Shown: one piece after another, positions 6,009 to 13,218 of the stretch | Layout: each line of letters starts with the position of its first letter | Position numbering within the stretch: position 1 is the stretch's first letter | Origin: an uncultured Dialister sp. | GTDB taxonomy: Bacteria > Bacillota > Negativicutes > Veillonellales > Dialisteraceae | NCBI GenBank assembly: GCA_900314595.1 | Contig: OMVW01000042.1 | Coordinates: forward strand, 1 to 13,496 | DNA length: 13,496 nucleotides | Reading direction: 5' to 3' | Notes under the pieces: generated by a model | Databases searched by the model: none | What the model was told of the DNA's origin: nothing | The model's input: the letters and a program-made list of their open reading frames with translations, nothing else | Program-made: the position numbers and the translations under genes

Positions 6009-6500
6009 GTGTACTACAGATACTTGGCGATATGTTAGACAAATATTGCCTATTAAGATACATGTTATTCATACCAGCTGAGCGCCGAAGGCCCTGTCAA
6101 AACTTGCGCCCGAAGGGCGCCACCTTCCCGACCACCCCGATCGTCCCGACCACCCCGATCACCCCGATTCAAAGGGGTGTACTACAGATACATGGCGATA
6201 TGTTAGACAAATATCGCCTATTAAGATTCATGTTATTCATACCAGCTGAGCGCCGAAGGCCCTGTCAAAACTTGCGCCCGAAGGGCGCCACCTTCCCGAC
6301 CATCCCGATCGTCCCGACCACCCCGATCACCCCGATTCAAAGGGGTGTACTACAGATACATGGCAATATGTTAGACAAATATCGCCTATTAAGATTCATG
6401 TTATTCATACCAGCTGAGCGCCTAAGGCCCTGTCAAAACTTGCGCCCGAAGGGCGCCACCTTCCCGACCACCCCGATCGTCCCGATCACCCCGATTCAAA
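6009..6500 (+). repeat. 168-bp tandem repeat, three copies
   Basis: GTGTACTACAGATAC recurs at 6009, 6177 and 6345, a period of 168 bp; the third copy ends at about 6500 and is one 9-bp sub-unit short. Each unit contains, in order: GGCGATAT and ATATCGCC as an 8-bp stem with a 9-nt loop (one mismatch in copies 1 and 3); a GC stem GCGCCC-gaa-GGGCGC; the box CCACCTTCCCGA; and four or five 9-bp repeats of the type CCCGACCAC/CCCGATCAC. Because 168 and 9 are multiples of three, one plus-strand frame stays open through all copies, but there is no ribosome binding site and it does not look like a normal protein. Confidence 0.95.
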
Positions 6501-6731
6501 AATTTATTTCCCTCCGAGCTTCCTTTCCATTCCCCATACTCCCTATGCCCTTATGGAATGTAAAGCAAGAATCTCTGCGAAATCCTTCTTACATTCTCCA
6601 GGTTATATGGATTGGGAATAACTTTTTATCCCGGCTGTAACTTAAATTATTTTTATATTCATTTAAAGGAAAACATGCGTGCATATTCCTCTAAAAATGA
6701 GAAATTTTCCTTTTCAGCCCATTTTCCCCGT
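6501..6731. other. gene-free AT-rich spacer upstream of the M48 protease
   Basis: No coding region or RNA gene is visible. The only structure seen is a distant inverted repeat, GAATGTAA (6556-6563) with TTACATTC (6589-6596), without a following T-run. The AT content rises toward the promoter of the next gene. Confidence 0.5.
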
Positions 6732-6739
6732 GCTATGAT
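6732..6739 (+). promoter_or_regulatory. candidate extended -10 promoter of the M48 protease gene
   Basis: GCTATGAT preceded by T gives TGC-TATGAT (TGn extended -10, hexamer 6734-6739), about 36 bp upstream of the ATG. No convincing -35 is visible 16-18 bp upstream. Confidence 0.45.
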
Positions 6740-6775
6740 TAAGGAAAATCCAATATATTGAAAGGAATATCCTAT

Positions 6776-7666
6776 ATGACCAACGCTGTACTCATCGTCC
6801 TCACTTTTATCGTGAATTTCATATTGAATTATTATTTCTGGGTTATCATGATTATGCTTTCATTTATCTTTGGGTATCAGCCGGCCCCGGGCACGGAAGA
6901 TGAAATAGTCCTGAAGCTCACTCTTGCCTCCATCCTCATACCAGGTCTTATTTCCCAATCCGGCCTCATGACAGGGATGTTTGTCTATAATGAAGGCGGA
7001 AGATCCCCTTCCCCTGAAGATGGACGTTATCTTCAGGAATGCCTGGACGATATCTGCCTTCGTGCACAGCTGGATCCAAAAGAATACCACCTTTATATAG
7101 GCGCTGTAAATGAATATAACGCATTCGCCCTGGGAAAGACGATTACAGTCTTCTTCCCCATTCTCCGCGATTTACCCAGGGAAGAAGTTATTGGGATCAT
7201 GGCTCATGAAGTGGGGCATATTCAGAACGGTCATACCCGAACCGGTCTTCTCTGCGTGGGCATGTCATGGTTCAATACCATTATCAAGCTCGTTTTTAAC
7301 GGAATAGCACTGATTTGTCGTCTCTTATTCTGGATTCCCTTCCTTGGTTTTGTCCTTAATGTTTTCTCACTGTTTATCATAACCATTTATAATATTATGG
7401 ATATGCTTCTCTACATTCCTACCTTCCTCATCAACCGCTTTGGCAGCCGTCAGCAGGAATACCAGGCTGACGCCTATGCAGCAAAGCTGGGTTATGGGCC
7501 TGCTCTCGCTTCTGGCCTTGCAAAAATAGAAGCGTACTATGGAAATAGAAAAATGTCCATTTTTCAGCGAATCACCTGCGACCATCCCGGTACCGATGCC
7601 AGAATAAAAGCCATACGGAAAATCGTGGAAAAGCAGCAGCAGGAATCCGGCTTCTGGGATGACTGA
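6776..7666 (+). CDS. membrane M48-family zinc metalloprotease (HtpX-like)
   Basis: Predicted integral-membrane protease, possibly acting in quality control of membrane proteins as for HtpX (family knowledge). In the 296-residue product: two N-terminal membrane spans (about 3-33 and 46-68), NAFALG (115-120), the zinc/catalytic motif HEVGH (144-148), a hydrophobic hairpin (about 163-218), then the third zinc ligand Glu228 in QEYQADAYAAKLGY and the late family motif DHPGTDARIKAI (269-280). The M48 signatures are complete. ATG 6776 is chosen because AAAGGA lies 9 nt upstream; a TTG at 6758 would add six residues with a worse-placed site. The gene is monocistronic, with a terminator right after it. 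The precise substrate and subfamily (HtpX versus another membrane M48) are not resolved. Confidence 0.9.
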   Translation: MTNAVLIVLTFIVNFILNYYFWVIMIMLSFIFGYQPAPGTEDEIVLKLTLASILIPGLISQSGLMTGMFVYNEGGRSPSPEDGRYLQECLDDICLRAQLDPKEYHLYIGAVNEYNAFALGKTITVFFPILRDLPREEVIGIMAHEVGHIQNGHTRTGLLCVGMSWFNTIIKLVFNGIALICRLLFWIPFLGFVLNVFSLFIITIYNIMDMLLYIPTFLINRFGSRQQEYQADAYAAKLGYGPALASGLAKIEAYYGNRKMSIFQRITCDHPGTDARIKAIRKIVEKQQQESGFWDD

Positions 7667-7684
7667 CCTCACGGCCGGCTCACC

Positions 7685-7711
7685 GGGCCGCAAAATCAGG
7701 CGGCCCATTTT
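7685..7711 (+). terminator. terminator of the M48 protease gene
   Basis: GGGCCGC (7685-7691), 8-nt loop, GCGGCCC (7700-7706), followed by ATTTTTATTTTT. It starts 19 bp after the stop codon. Confidence 0.85.
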
Positions 7712-7889
7712 TATTTTTCCCATTTTGATGTATGATAAGTTTGAACATACTCAAGTCATTAGAAATATCTGAACTTCATGATTTGGAAATATGGAAGTGG
7801 TTAGTTCTTAGTTTTCAACCTTCCGAATATCCCAACCTCTTCTACATAGAAAGTTTCCTTCCCTGTCAAATTTTTTCTCCCTCAGAATG

Positions 7890-7942
7890 CCCCCTGCCCT
7901 CCCGGCAAGGGAGCTCCCGAAGCAAAGCGTAGGATAAGGGGC
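7890..7942 (+). repeat. palindrome-rich intergenic patch
   Basis: An outer pair GCCCC (7890-7894) and GGGGC (7938-7942) encloses CTCCC-ggcaa-GGGAG (7899-7913). It could fold as a branched stem and looks like a remnant of a dispersed palindromic element. The rest of 7718-7962 shows nothing recognisable. Confidence 0.4.
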
Positions 7943-7962
7943 TTCCCACCGCTATTTCCTCT

Positions 7963-8030
7963 GCCTGTGCAGAATCCCCTATATATTCGTGCTGCGAGAG
8001 CGGCACACCTTCCCCCAATCCGCAATCCGA
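7963..8030 (+). repeat. dispersed stem-loop/heptamer element, copy upstream of the AsmA-like gene
   Basis: GCCTGTGCA-like start, CCCCTATATATT, then a stem GTGCTGC (7989-7995) with GCGGCAC (8000-8006) around loop GAGA, then ACCTTCCC (8007-8014) and two heptamers AATCCGC, AATCCGA (8017-8030). The same ordered parts occur at 13219-13307 and, more loosely, at 4364 and 10664. It ends 8 bp before the ribosome binding site of the AsmA-like gene, so it probably lies in that gene's leader. Confidence 0.65.
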
Positions 8031-8049
8031 TTTTCCCAAAGGAGCAGAA

Positions 8050-9510
8050 ATGAGCAAGTTAAAGACCCTCCGCAAGGAGCACCAGTGGAAACGATACGCC
8101 CTCTACCTCTGCGGGCTCCTTGTCGCCATTTTTGCGCTCATCCTCATTGCGGCAAAGATTCTTTCCTACGGGGCAGCCCAGGTCTTCAATTATGCTGCCG
8201 GCCGGCAGGACATGCTGCGGGGAACCATCACGGTAGAAACGATTACGGCCAATACCCGCGGAGGTGTCACTTTCACGAACCTTGCCTGGGATGATGTAGA
8301 CGGAGACCCGATCCTGCGGGTGCCGGAAGGCTCCTTCCGCGTCAACCCCTGGGATATCCTTCGCGGACACTTTGTTTCCACTACCGTGCAGGAACTCACC
8401 CTCATCCGGCCTGCCTTTGCGGTGGAATTTGATGAAGATATGAATGTGGACTTCGTCAACCGCAAAGCTGAACGAAAAGAAAAGGAGAGAGAAAAGGAAG
8501 ACGAAGAAAACGGGCTGAAAGAATTGGAAAAGAGAGTCAATAATTTCAACCGCAGCGGAAAACCGATCAAGGCAAAGCTCACCCTCATCGACGGAAAAAT
8601 GGAAGCCTTCTACCGGGACCGCCACTACCTGGTGCGCCATGTGAACCTGGAAGGAGAAATCAATACAAAAGGCACCACCCGGCTGGACCTCAAAACCGGT
8701 TCCTTCGGCGGTACTGCCATAGGTGACGGAGCAGACCTTTCCTGTGAAATCAATTTCAAAACCGACGGTCTTCCTGCCATTATCGATTTCACCGCCAAAG
8801 GCGTGGACCCCTCCTCCCTGGGACTGGGGGATGATATCCATGATAAACTCACCCTCACCCTGCAGGCCTCAGGTCCTATTTCCCATCCCATAGGAGATGG
8901 CCATCTTTCCATGGATGAACTGCACATCCCGGCGCTGGACTTTTCCAAAGTCACGGGACTCATCCACTACGATGATGGACTTATGACCTTTAAAGACGTA
9001 AATGCCGGGGTATATGGAGGAACCGTCACTGCTTACGGAGATTACAATATCGATACCAGGGCCTACAACATCTACCTTTCCGGAGAAGATCTGGACAGCC
9101 GCATCCCGTCAAAAGAGCCGAAATTCTACTGCCTTGTGAAACTGGACGGAGAAATCCACTGCAAGGGAGACCAGAAAAGCCTTGTGGCCTTCGGAAAATT
9201 CTCCACCGGCGACGGTTTCTACATGCTTGTACCCTTCAACAGCATCAGCGGGACCTTTAATAACCACTACCGGACAGTGGACTTCTATGATGTAGCCATC
9301 GATACGAATTACGGCATCATCCGCACCGATGCCTTCCATATCATCAACGGCAAACTTCATTTAGGAAATATCGAACTGGTGGACAAAGATACAGGAAAAG
9401 TTATGAGCCTCAAAGAAGCAGCCGACAACGAAGGACCCATGAAGACAATTAAGAAAATACAGGAGAATGTGAAGAGCATCAAAAAACAGGTAGATGAGCT
9501 GAGGCCGTAA
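8050..9510 (+). CDS. AsmA/TamB-like membrane-anchored envelope protein
   Basis: AsmA-superfamily proteins are anchored in the inner membrane and extend a beta-rich groove through the periplasm, linked to lipid movement and outer-membrane homeostasis (family knowledge). The 486-residue product has a basic N-terminus, one membrane span at about 16-37, then a long extracytoplasmic region of repeated short beta-strand patterns such as LTLIDGKMEAFY and GHLSMDELHIPALDFSKVTG. A Lys/Glu-rich, probably helical stretch (about 137-170) interrupts it, and a short charged helix ends the protein. It is smaller than E. coli AsmA (~617 residues). ATG 8050 has AAAGGAG about 5 nt upstream. It sits alone, downstream of the M48 gene's terminator and a stem-loop element, and ends in a terminator shared with the convergent hydrolase gene. 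Assignment is by pattern; the exact subfamily is uncertain. Confidence 0.72.
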   Translation: MSKLKTLRKEHQWKRYALYLCGLLVAIFALILIAAKILSYGAAQVFNYAAGRQDMLRGTITVETITANTRGGVTFTNLAWDDVDGDPILRVPEGSFRVNPWDILRGHFVSTTVQELTLIRPAFAVEFDEDMNVDFVNRKAERKEKEREKEDEENGLKELEKRVNNFNRSGKPIKAKLTLIDGKMEAFYRDRHYLVRHVNLEGEINTKGTTRLDLKTGSFGGTAIGDGADLSCEINFKTDGLPAIIDFTAKGVDPSSLGLGDDIHDKLTLTLQASGPISHPIGDGHLSMDELHIPALDFSKVTGLIHYDDGLMTFKDVNAGVYGGTVTAYGDYNIDTRAYNIYLSGEDLDSRIPSKEPKFYCLVKLDGEIHCKGDQKSLVAFGKFSTGDGFYMLVPFNSISGTFNNHYRTVDFYDVAIDTNYGIIRTDAFHIINGKLHLGNIELVDKDTGKVMSLKEAADNEGPMKTIKKIQENVKSIKKQVDELRP

Positions 9511-9561
9511 TTTTTGGATAGGCTTGTATATCTGGTTCATCTCATGTCCGATGAAACGTTC

Positions 9562-9589
9562 TTCGTTGTTCGTTGTTCGTTATTCGCTG
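9562..9589 (+). repeat. four heptamers (TTCGTTG type)
   Basis: TTCGTTG, TTCGTTG, TTCGTTA, TTCGCTG in exact 7-bp steps, in the 3' untranslated stretch between the AsmA-like gene and its terminator. On the minus strand they read CAACGAA, identical to the heptamer of the 1365-1511 array but inverted. Confidence 0.75.
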
Positions 9590-9632
9590 CCCGCAGTTTC
9601 TACAGGTGTCACAAGTTCGTAGAAGTTCAAAT

Positions 9633-9660
9633 AAAAAATGCGTCATCCGACGCATTTTTT
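9633..9660. terminator. bidirectional terminator between convergent genes
   Basis: AAAAAATGCGTC (9633-9644), loop ATCC, GACGCATTTTTT (9649-9660): a perfect stem flanked by A-run and T-run, able to stop transcription both of the AsmA-like gene from the left and of the hydrolase gene (stop at 9664) from the right. Confidence 0.92.
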
Positions 9661-9663
9661 ATT

Positions 9664-10611
9664 TTACAATTGAATTTCCCCCAAAAAGTCCCCTACCACT
9701 TTCGAGTAAACGGAAGGGGAGGCACCCCATTCGGCAGCGTGGGATACGTTTTCGAAGAGGTACAGCTTCTTCGAAGGAGAAGAGCTTGCTTCATAGAGTT
9801 CCTCAGCCCGCTCATAAGGGACGAGGGTATCTGCCGTGCCATGAAGGAAAAGGGTGGGCACGGTGGAATGGGTCACTGCGTTCAATGGGTCCATATCCCT
9901 TGTGGTCTTATGATAGCGGAAAAGAAGGTCCCCCTGGAAGAAAGGGTAAATGGCCCGGAGGCCCCAGAGGGCTCTTTCGTCACCAAGCCAGGCAAAAAGC
10001 TTTTCCTCAGCCAGCTGCTCCAGATTTCCATAAGAGCTGTCGGAAATGACAAAGGAAAGATTTCTCCCCTCCTCCGTTCCGCTGTAAAGAAGGGACATGG
10101 CTGCTCCCAGGGATACTCCGTGAAGGCCGATTTTCCCGGAAGGCGTATTCTTTCGTGCCCATTTCACCCAGGCCGATATATCCTCCGTCTCCCGAAGGCC
10201 CCAGGTGGTGCGGCCGCCTCCCGATTCCCCGTGGCCCCTCTGGTCGATGAGAATCATATTGTACCCCAGATTCCGGTACATCCTCGTATAAGGCAGGCAC
10301 ATGCTCCGGTTCTGGTACAACCCGTGAAGAAGAATCACCGTAGGCCGCCCTTCCCCGGGATCAGGCATCCAGGTCCCCTTAAGCTCCGTCCCGTCGGCAG
10401 AAATAACGGACACCGTCTTTCCCCCGGACCAGGCCTCTGCCTCCCTCATGGCAGGAGTCATTCCTCTATGATTCACAATCCCCAGGATCTCATCCCAGGG
10501 CGCATTCAATAGATTCTCCGTCATCTCATGCCCCAGGTAAAACCCGGCTCCCAGGGCAAGGATGAAAAGAGCGATGATCATATTTCTAAAGAAATGAAAA
10601 ATAGTCCTCAT
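9664..10611 (-). CDS. membrane-anchored alpha/beta hydrolase
   Basis: Serine hydrolase of the alpha/beta fold (esterase/lipase/peptidase type; substrate unknown). In the 315-residue product: an N-terminal membrane anchor (about 10-27), a linker, then the hydrolase domain with the oxyanion HG (96-97 in LLHGLYQNR), DQRGHGES (123-130), nucleophile Ser167 in GVSLG, Asp261 in HGTADTLVP and His291 in NVSHAAEW. The catalytic triad is complete, so activity is expected. The anchor suggests action at the outer face of the cytoplasmic membrane. ATG at 10611 is preferred; a longer start would use TTG at 10623. The ribosome binding site is weak (GGGGA, 5 nt spacing). A possible -35 TTGACT (10646-10651, minus strand) lies upstream without a good -10. 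Convergent with the AsmA-like gene. Confidence 0.88.
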   Translation of the reverse strand: MRTIFHFFRNMIIALFILALGAGFYLGHEMTENLLNAPWDEILGIVNHRGMTPAMREAEAWSGGKTVSVISADGTELKGTWMPDPGEGRPTVILLHGLYQNRSMCLPYTRMYRNLGYNMILIDQRGHGESGGGRTTWGLRETEDISAWVKWARKNTPSGKIGLHGVSLGAAMSLLYSGTEEGRNLSFVISDSSYGNLEQLAEEKLFAWLGDERALWGLRAIYPFFQGDLLFRYHKTTRDMDPLNAVTHSTVPTLFLHGTADTLVPYERAEELYEASSSPSKKLYLFENVSHAAEWGASPSVYSKVVGDFLGEIQL

Positions 10612-10663
10612 AGAAATCCCCAAATCAAAAACAAAGCAGAAAATCAGTCAAATCTTCGTGATT

Positions 10664-10800
10664 GCCCGCCGGGGAAAAATCCCCATATATACGTCGGCGG
10701 AGAGCCGACACCCTCACGAATCACGAAATCTCGAAATGGACTATATCAGGGCTCGCCGAGATGAGGCTGCCTCACGAATACCGAATGAGACTCTGCTCAA
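10664..10800 (+). repeat. dispersed stem-loop/heptamer element, copy between the hydrolase and AAA ATPase genes
   Basis: Ordered parts: GCCCGCC; a small hairpin GGGG-aaaaat-CCCC (10671-10684); ATATATAC; stem GTCGGC (10693-10698) with GCCGAC (10704-10709); ACCCTCACGA; heptamers TCACGAA, TCACGAA, ATCTCGA (10714-10734); then a tail with CGAAATCTCG, AATGG, CTATA, GATGAGGCT and CGAATACCG. The tail aligns step by step with 13294-13370, so these are two copies of one element. No reading frame of interest crosses it. Confidence 0.8.
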
Positions 10801-10886
10801 TGGTGCACCAAGATGGAATGTATCTCATGGTATACCCTCAAGTTCACTTCAAGTCAAGAGGGCCGTCATTCGTCTGCATACAAAAA

Positions 10887-10949
10887 GTTTCTGCATTTCA
10901 CTGCACAAACTTATAAAAATAAAAATTTTCTGCAGTTAATTACATAAAC
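10887..10949 (+). promoter_or_regulatory. two operator-like dyads upstream of the AAA ATPase gene
   Basis: GTTTCTGCA (10887-10895) and TGCACAAAC (10902-10910) form an inverted repeat with 8 of 9 positions matching. A second, weaker copy, TTTTCTGCA (10926-10934) and TACATAAAC (10941-10949), follows exactly 39 bp later, and both lie just upstream of the extended -10. They could bind a dimeric regulator, but the region is AT-rich and no regulator is known. Confidence 0.4.
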
Positions 10950-10969
10950 TTTTTATTTTCTCAAATTTA

Positions 10970-10978
10970 TGCTACAAT
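10970..10978 (+). promoter_or_regulatory. candidate promoter of the AAA ATPase gene
   Basis: TGC-TACAAT (hexamer 10973-10978) is an extended -10; no strong -35 is seen in the T-rich stretch upstream. It is about 39 bp before the ATG. Confidence 0.5.
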
Positions 10979-11016
10979 TCAATAGAGAATCCATGCGAAA
11001 TCAGAGAGGAGGCCCC

Positions 11017-12333
11017 ATGAAACATAACCAGGATCTGAAAATGAGAAAGTCCTATCTGGACCGATTAATTGCCTTTCAGGATAAAGAGCCGGTCAAAATC
11101 ATTACAGGTATCCGCCGCTGCGGCAAATCCAGTCTTTTGAAGCTCATGGCTCTCCACCTTCTGGAATCGGGCGTGGAAGAGAAGCAGCTGATTGAAATGA
11201 ATTTCGAATCTTTTGCCTTCCGCCATATGGATGTGGACAGTCTCTACGAATACATCAAATCCCGTATCCTCCCCGGAAAGCGGATGTACCTTTTTCTCGA
11301 TGAACTCCAGCGGGTGCCCCAATGGGAAGAAGCAGTCAATGCTTTCCGCGTAGATTTCGACTGCGATATTTATGTCACCGGTTCCAATGCATACCTGCTT
11401 TCCTCGGAATACGCCACCTACCTTGCCGGACGATATGTGGAAATACGGATGCTGCCCCTGTCCTTCCGGGAATTTCTTGACTTCCATGATTTTACCCTGA
11501 AAGAGGAAGAAACCCTTCTGGGCCCCCGGAAACAAATCCATGACAAAGCCGGCACTTCCTATGAACGGAAGGACCTGTTTGATGCCTATCTTCACTTTGG
11601 CGGCATGCCTGGCCTTGCAGACGTGGGACTGGTCCAGGACAAAGCCCTCACCCTGCTCGATGGCATTTACAATACCGTGGTATTCCGGGATATTCTTGAA
11701 AGAGAAAAAAGGCGGGGCCGGCCGCAGGTAACTGATCCCATTCTTCTCGACAAAATCATCCATTTCCTGGCTGACAATATCGGGAGCAGTATTTCCGTTT
11801 CCTCCATAGGAAATACTTTAATCCATGAAGGACTTCTCTCCCCGGACAGGAAATCCACCCCAAGCACCCATACCGTCCAGTCCTATATCCAAATGCTTCT
11901 GGAAAGTTATTTCTTCTATGAAATCAAACGGTTCGACATCAAAGGAAAAGCCTATCTCCGGACTCTGGGAAAATATTACATCGTCGATATGGGCCTTCGC
12001 AATTATCTCCTGGGCTTCCGGGACAGAGACAGTGGGCATATCATCGAAAACATCGTGTATTTCGAACTTCTCCGCCGGGGATATGACGTGGCCGTAGGGA
12101 AACTGGGAAATATGGAAATAGACTTCATCGCTTCCCGGGCCGATGAAAAGCTTTACATCCAGGTCACCGAATCCATGATGAGCGAAGACGTAAGGGAAAG
12201 GGAACTGGCCCCGCTCACAAAAATCCGGGATAATTACGAAAAAATCATCCTTACCCTCGAACCGGGCCTTGAAACCAATTTCAATGGCATTCATTCCGTC
12301 AATCTCATAGACTGGCTGCTGGAGGAGAATTGA
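11017..12333 (+). CDS. AAA-family ATPase with DUF4143-type C-terminal domain
   Basis: Belongs to the common bacterial/archaeal group with an N-terminal AAA_14-like ATPase and a C-terminal DUF4143 domain related to restriction-endonuclease-like folds; the cellular role is not established. In the 438-residue product: Walker A GIRRCGKSS (31-39), Walker B YLFLDELQ (91-98), a sensor-like TGSN (121-124), the family block LPLSFREF (146-153), then FGGMPGL and a long helical region. Near the C-terminus GNMEIDFIAS followed by YIQVTES occupies the place of the nuclease-like motif, but with Gln-Val-Thr where an active nuclease would have Glu/Gln-x-Lys, so nuclease activity is doubtful. ATG 11017 is chosen because AGGAGG lies about 4 nt upstream; in-frame upstream ATGs lack a site. 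It stands alone, with its own candidate promoter and a terminator shared with the nitroreductase gene. Not evidently part of a toxin-antitoxin or defence cluster here. Confidence 0.88.
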   Translation: MKHNQDLKMRKSYLDRLIAFQDKEPVKIITGIRRCGKSSLLKLMALHLLESGVEEKQLIEMNFESFAFRHMDVDSLYEYIKSRILPGKRMYLFLDELQRVPQWEEAVNAFRVDFDCDIYVTGSNAYLLSSEYATYLAGRYVEIRMLPLSFREFLDFHDFTLKEEETLLGPRKQIHDKAGTSYERKDLFDAYLHFGGMPGLADVGLVQDKALTLLDGIYNTVVFRDILEREKRRGRPQVTDPILLDKIIHFLADNIGSSISVSSIGNTLIHEGLLSPDRKSTPSTHTVQSYIQMLLESYFFYEIKRFDIKGKAYLRTLGKYYIVDMGLRNYLLGFRDRDSGHIIENIVYFELLRRGYDVAVGKLGNMEIDFIASRADEKLYIQVTESMMSEDVRERELAPLTKIRDNYEKIILTLEPGLETNFNGIHSVNLIDWLLEEN

Positions 12334-12409
12334 ATAACACTCTCACACTTCCCGGCTTTGGATATAAGCAAAGCAGTTATCATTTAACAGTTCTCCGTTC
12401 ACAGAAAAA

Positions 12410-12437
12410 GGCACCGAAATCAGACGGTGCCCTTTTT
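12410..12437. terminator. terminator between the AAA ATPase and nitroreductase genes
   Basis: AAAAA then GGCACCG (12410-12416), 8-nt loop, CGGTGCC (12425-12431), C, TTTTT. The A-run before and T-run after suggest bidirectional action between the two convergent genes. The remaining spacer 12438-12576 shows no gene. Confidence 0.85.
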
Positions 12438-12576
12438 CATTGTAAATATCAATTCCAGGACTGATAAAATGAGACTCTCTGAAATTCTGCGTCTCCGTAT
12501 CTTCGCCGGGAACTCATAACTGATAAATAACTTTAAACCTGTCAGGATTTCAGTCATCCATCAGGATGAAAGAAAA

Positions 12577-13098
12577 CTACCCAATCCGGTAAATATAATC
12601 CTTCTTCCTGGGAGCTGCCTTTCCTGCCGGCTTTGCCGCATAGCCCAGGATGCAGTGGCCTATGCCTTCATAGTCTCCTTTGATTTCCAGCTTTTCAAGG
12701 ATGGCCTTTCCTTCAGGCAGCTCGAATTCTTCCTTTGCCCGGTGAATCCAGCAGCTGGCAATACCCAGGGATTCGGCAGCAAGCATCATATTTCCAAGGA
12801 CCAGACTGCCATCATAGACGTGAGTGGGCCTATTCTTGTCCGCCAGCACGATGGCCACTTCCGGAGCCCCGTAGAAAGGATCCATCTTTGTGCCCATGAT
12901 TTTCGCATTGAGGGCAGAGAGTTCATCCCGCAGTTTCTTATCCGTCACCATGATGATAATGGGAGACTGCCGTCCCATGCCCGTAGCCGCATAGGTTCCT
13001 GCCTCCAGAATCTGCTGCAGGATGTCTTCCGGAATGAGATCCGGTTTAAAAGAGCGGCACGCCCGGCGGCTCAGGATAGTTCTCAAAGTTTCGTTCAT
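12577..13098 (-). CDS. nitroreductase-family FMN flavoprotein
   Basis: Small cytoplasmic flavoprotein of the nitroreductase fold, expected to use NAD(P)H and FMN to reduce nitroaromatics, quinones or similar acceptors; the natural substrate is not predictable. In the 173-residue product: the N-terminal RRACRSFKP (11-19) holds the FMN-contacting Arg pair, AGTYAATGMGRQSP (33-46) is the second flavin-contact block, DGSLVLGNMMLAAESLGIASCWIH (96-119) is the dimer/FMN helix typical of the family, and GHCILGYAA plus the basic tail (148-173) closes the domain. The length is normal for the compact subgroup. ATG at 13098 is chosen because AGAGGGGG lies 8 nt upstream; the in-frame ATG at 13164 lies at the predicted promoter and would put the -10 inside the coding region. 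Convergent with the AAA ATPase gene. Confidence 0.92.
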   Translation of the reverse strand: MNETLRTILSRRACRSFKPDLIPEDILQQILEAGTYAATGMGRQSPIIIMVTDKKLRDELSALNAKIMGTKMDPFYGAPEVAIVLADKNRPTHVYDGSLVLGNMMLAAESLGIASCWIHRAKEEFELPEGKAILEKLEIKGDYEGIGHCILGYAAKPAGKAAPRKKDYIYRIG

Positions 13099-13124
13099 AT
13101 GTATTACCCCCTCTACGTAAAAAA

Positions 13125-13136
13125 GGAAATATTTCC
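13125..13136. promoter_or_regulatory. perfect 12-bp palindrome in the nitroreductase leader
   Basis: GGAAATATTTCC lies about 10-20 bp downstream of the predicted transcription start of the nitroreductase gene, where a repressor site would be effective. No regulator is visible, and a 12-bp palindrome in AT-rich DNA may be chance. Confidence 0.35.
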
Positions 13137-13152
13137 AGTTCACTCTGAAATC

Positions 13153-13180
13153 AATATAGCACAAAATCTTGAAATGGCAA
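13153..13180 (-). promoter_or_regulatory. nitroreductase promoter
   Basis: On the minus strand TTGCCA (13175-13180), 16-bp spacer ending TGC, TATATT (13153-13158): 5 of 6 matches at both hexamers plus an extended -10. The transcript would begin near 13146, giving a leader of about 48 nt. Confidence 0.75.
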
Positions 13181-13218
13181 ATGAATCACAAAACCGATTC
13201 CTCGCCGGAAATCACCCC

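Noticed and set aside
6005..6640. 211-residue plus-strand reading frame across the 168-bp repeats
   Set aside because: The period happens to be a multiple of three. There is no ribosome binding site, each unit contains strong stem-loops, and the frame runs past the repeats into unrelated sequence. Translation cannot be excluded but is not supported.
9514..10512. 332-residue plus-strand frame opposite the hydrolase gene
   Set aside because: The minus-strand hydrolase has a complete catalytic triad; the plus-strand frame crosses the heptamers and a terminator and has no recognisable domain.
11017..12333. Defence or toxin-antitoxin system built around the AAA/DUF4143 ATPase
   Set aside because: Neighbours are a hydrolase and a nitroreductase with their own promoters and terminators, no partner gene is linked, and the nuclease-like motif lacks the expected lysine.
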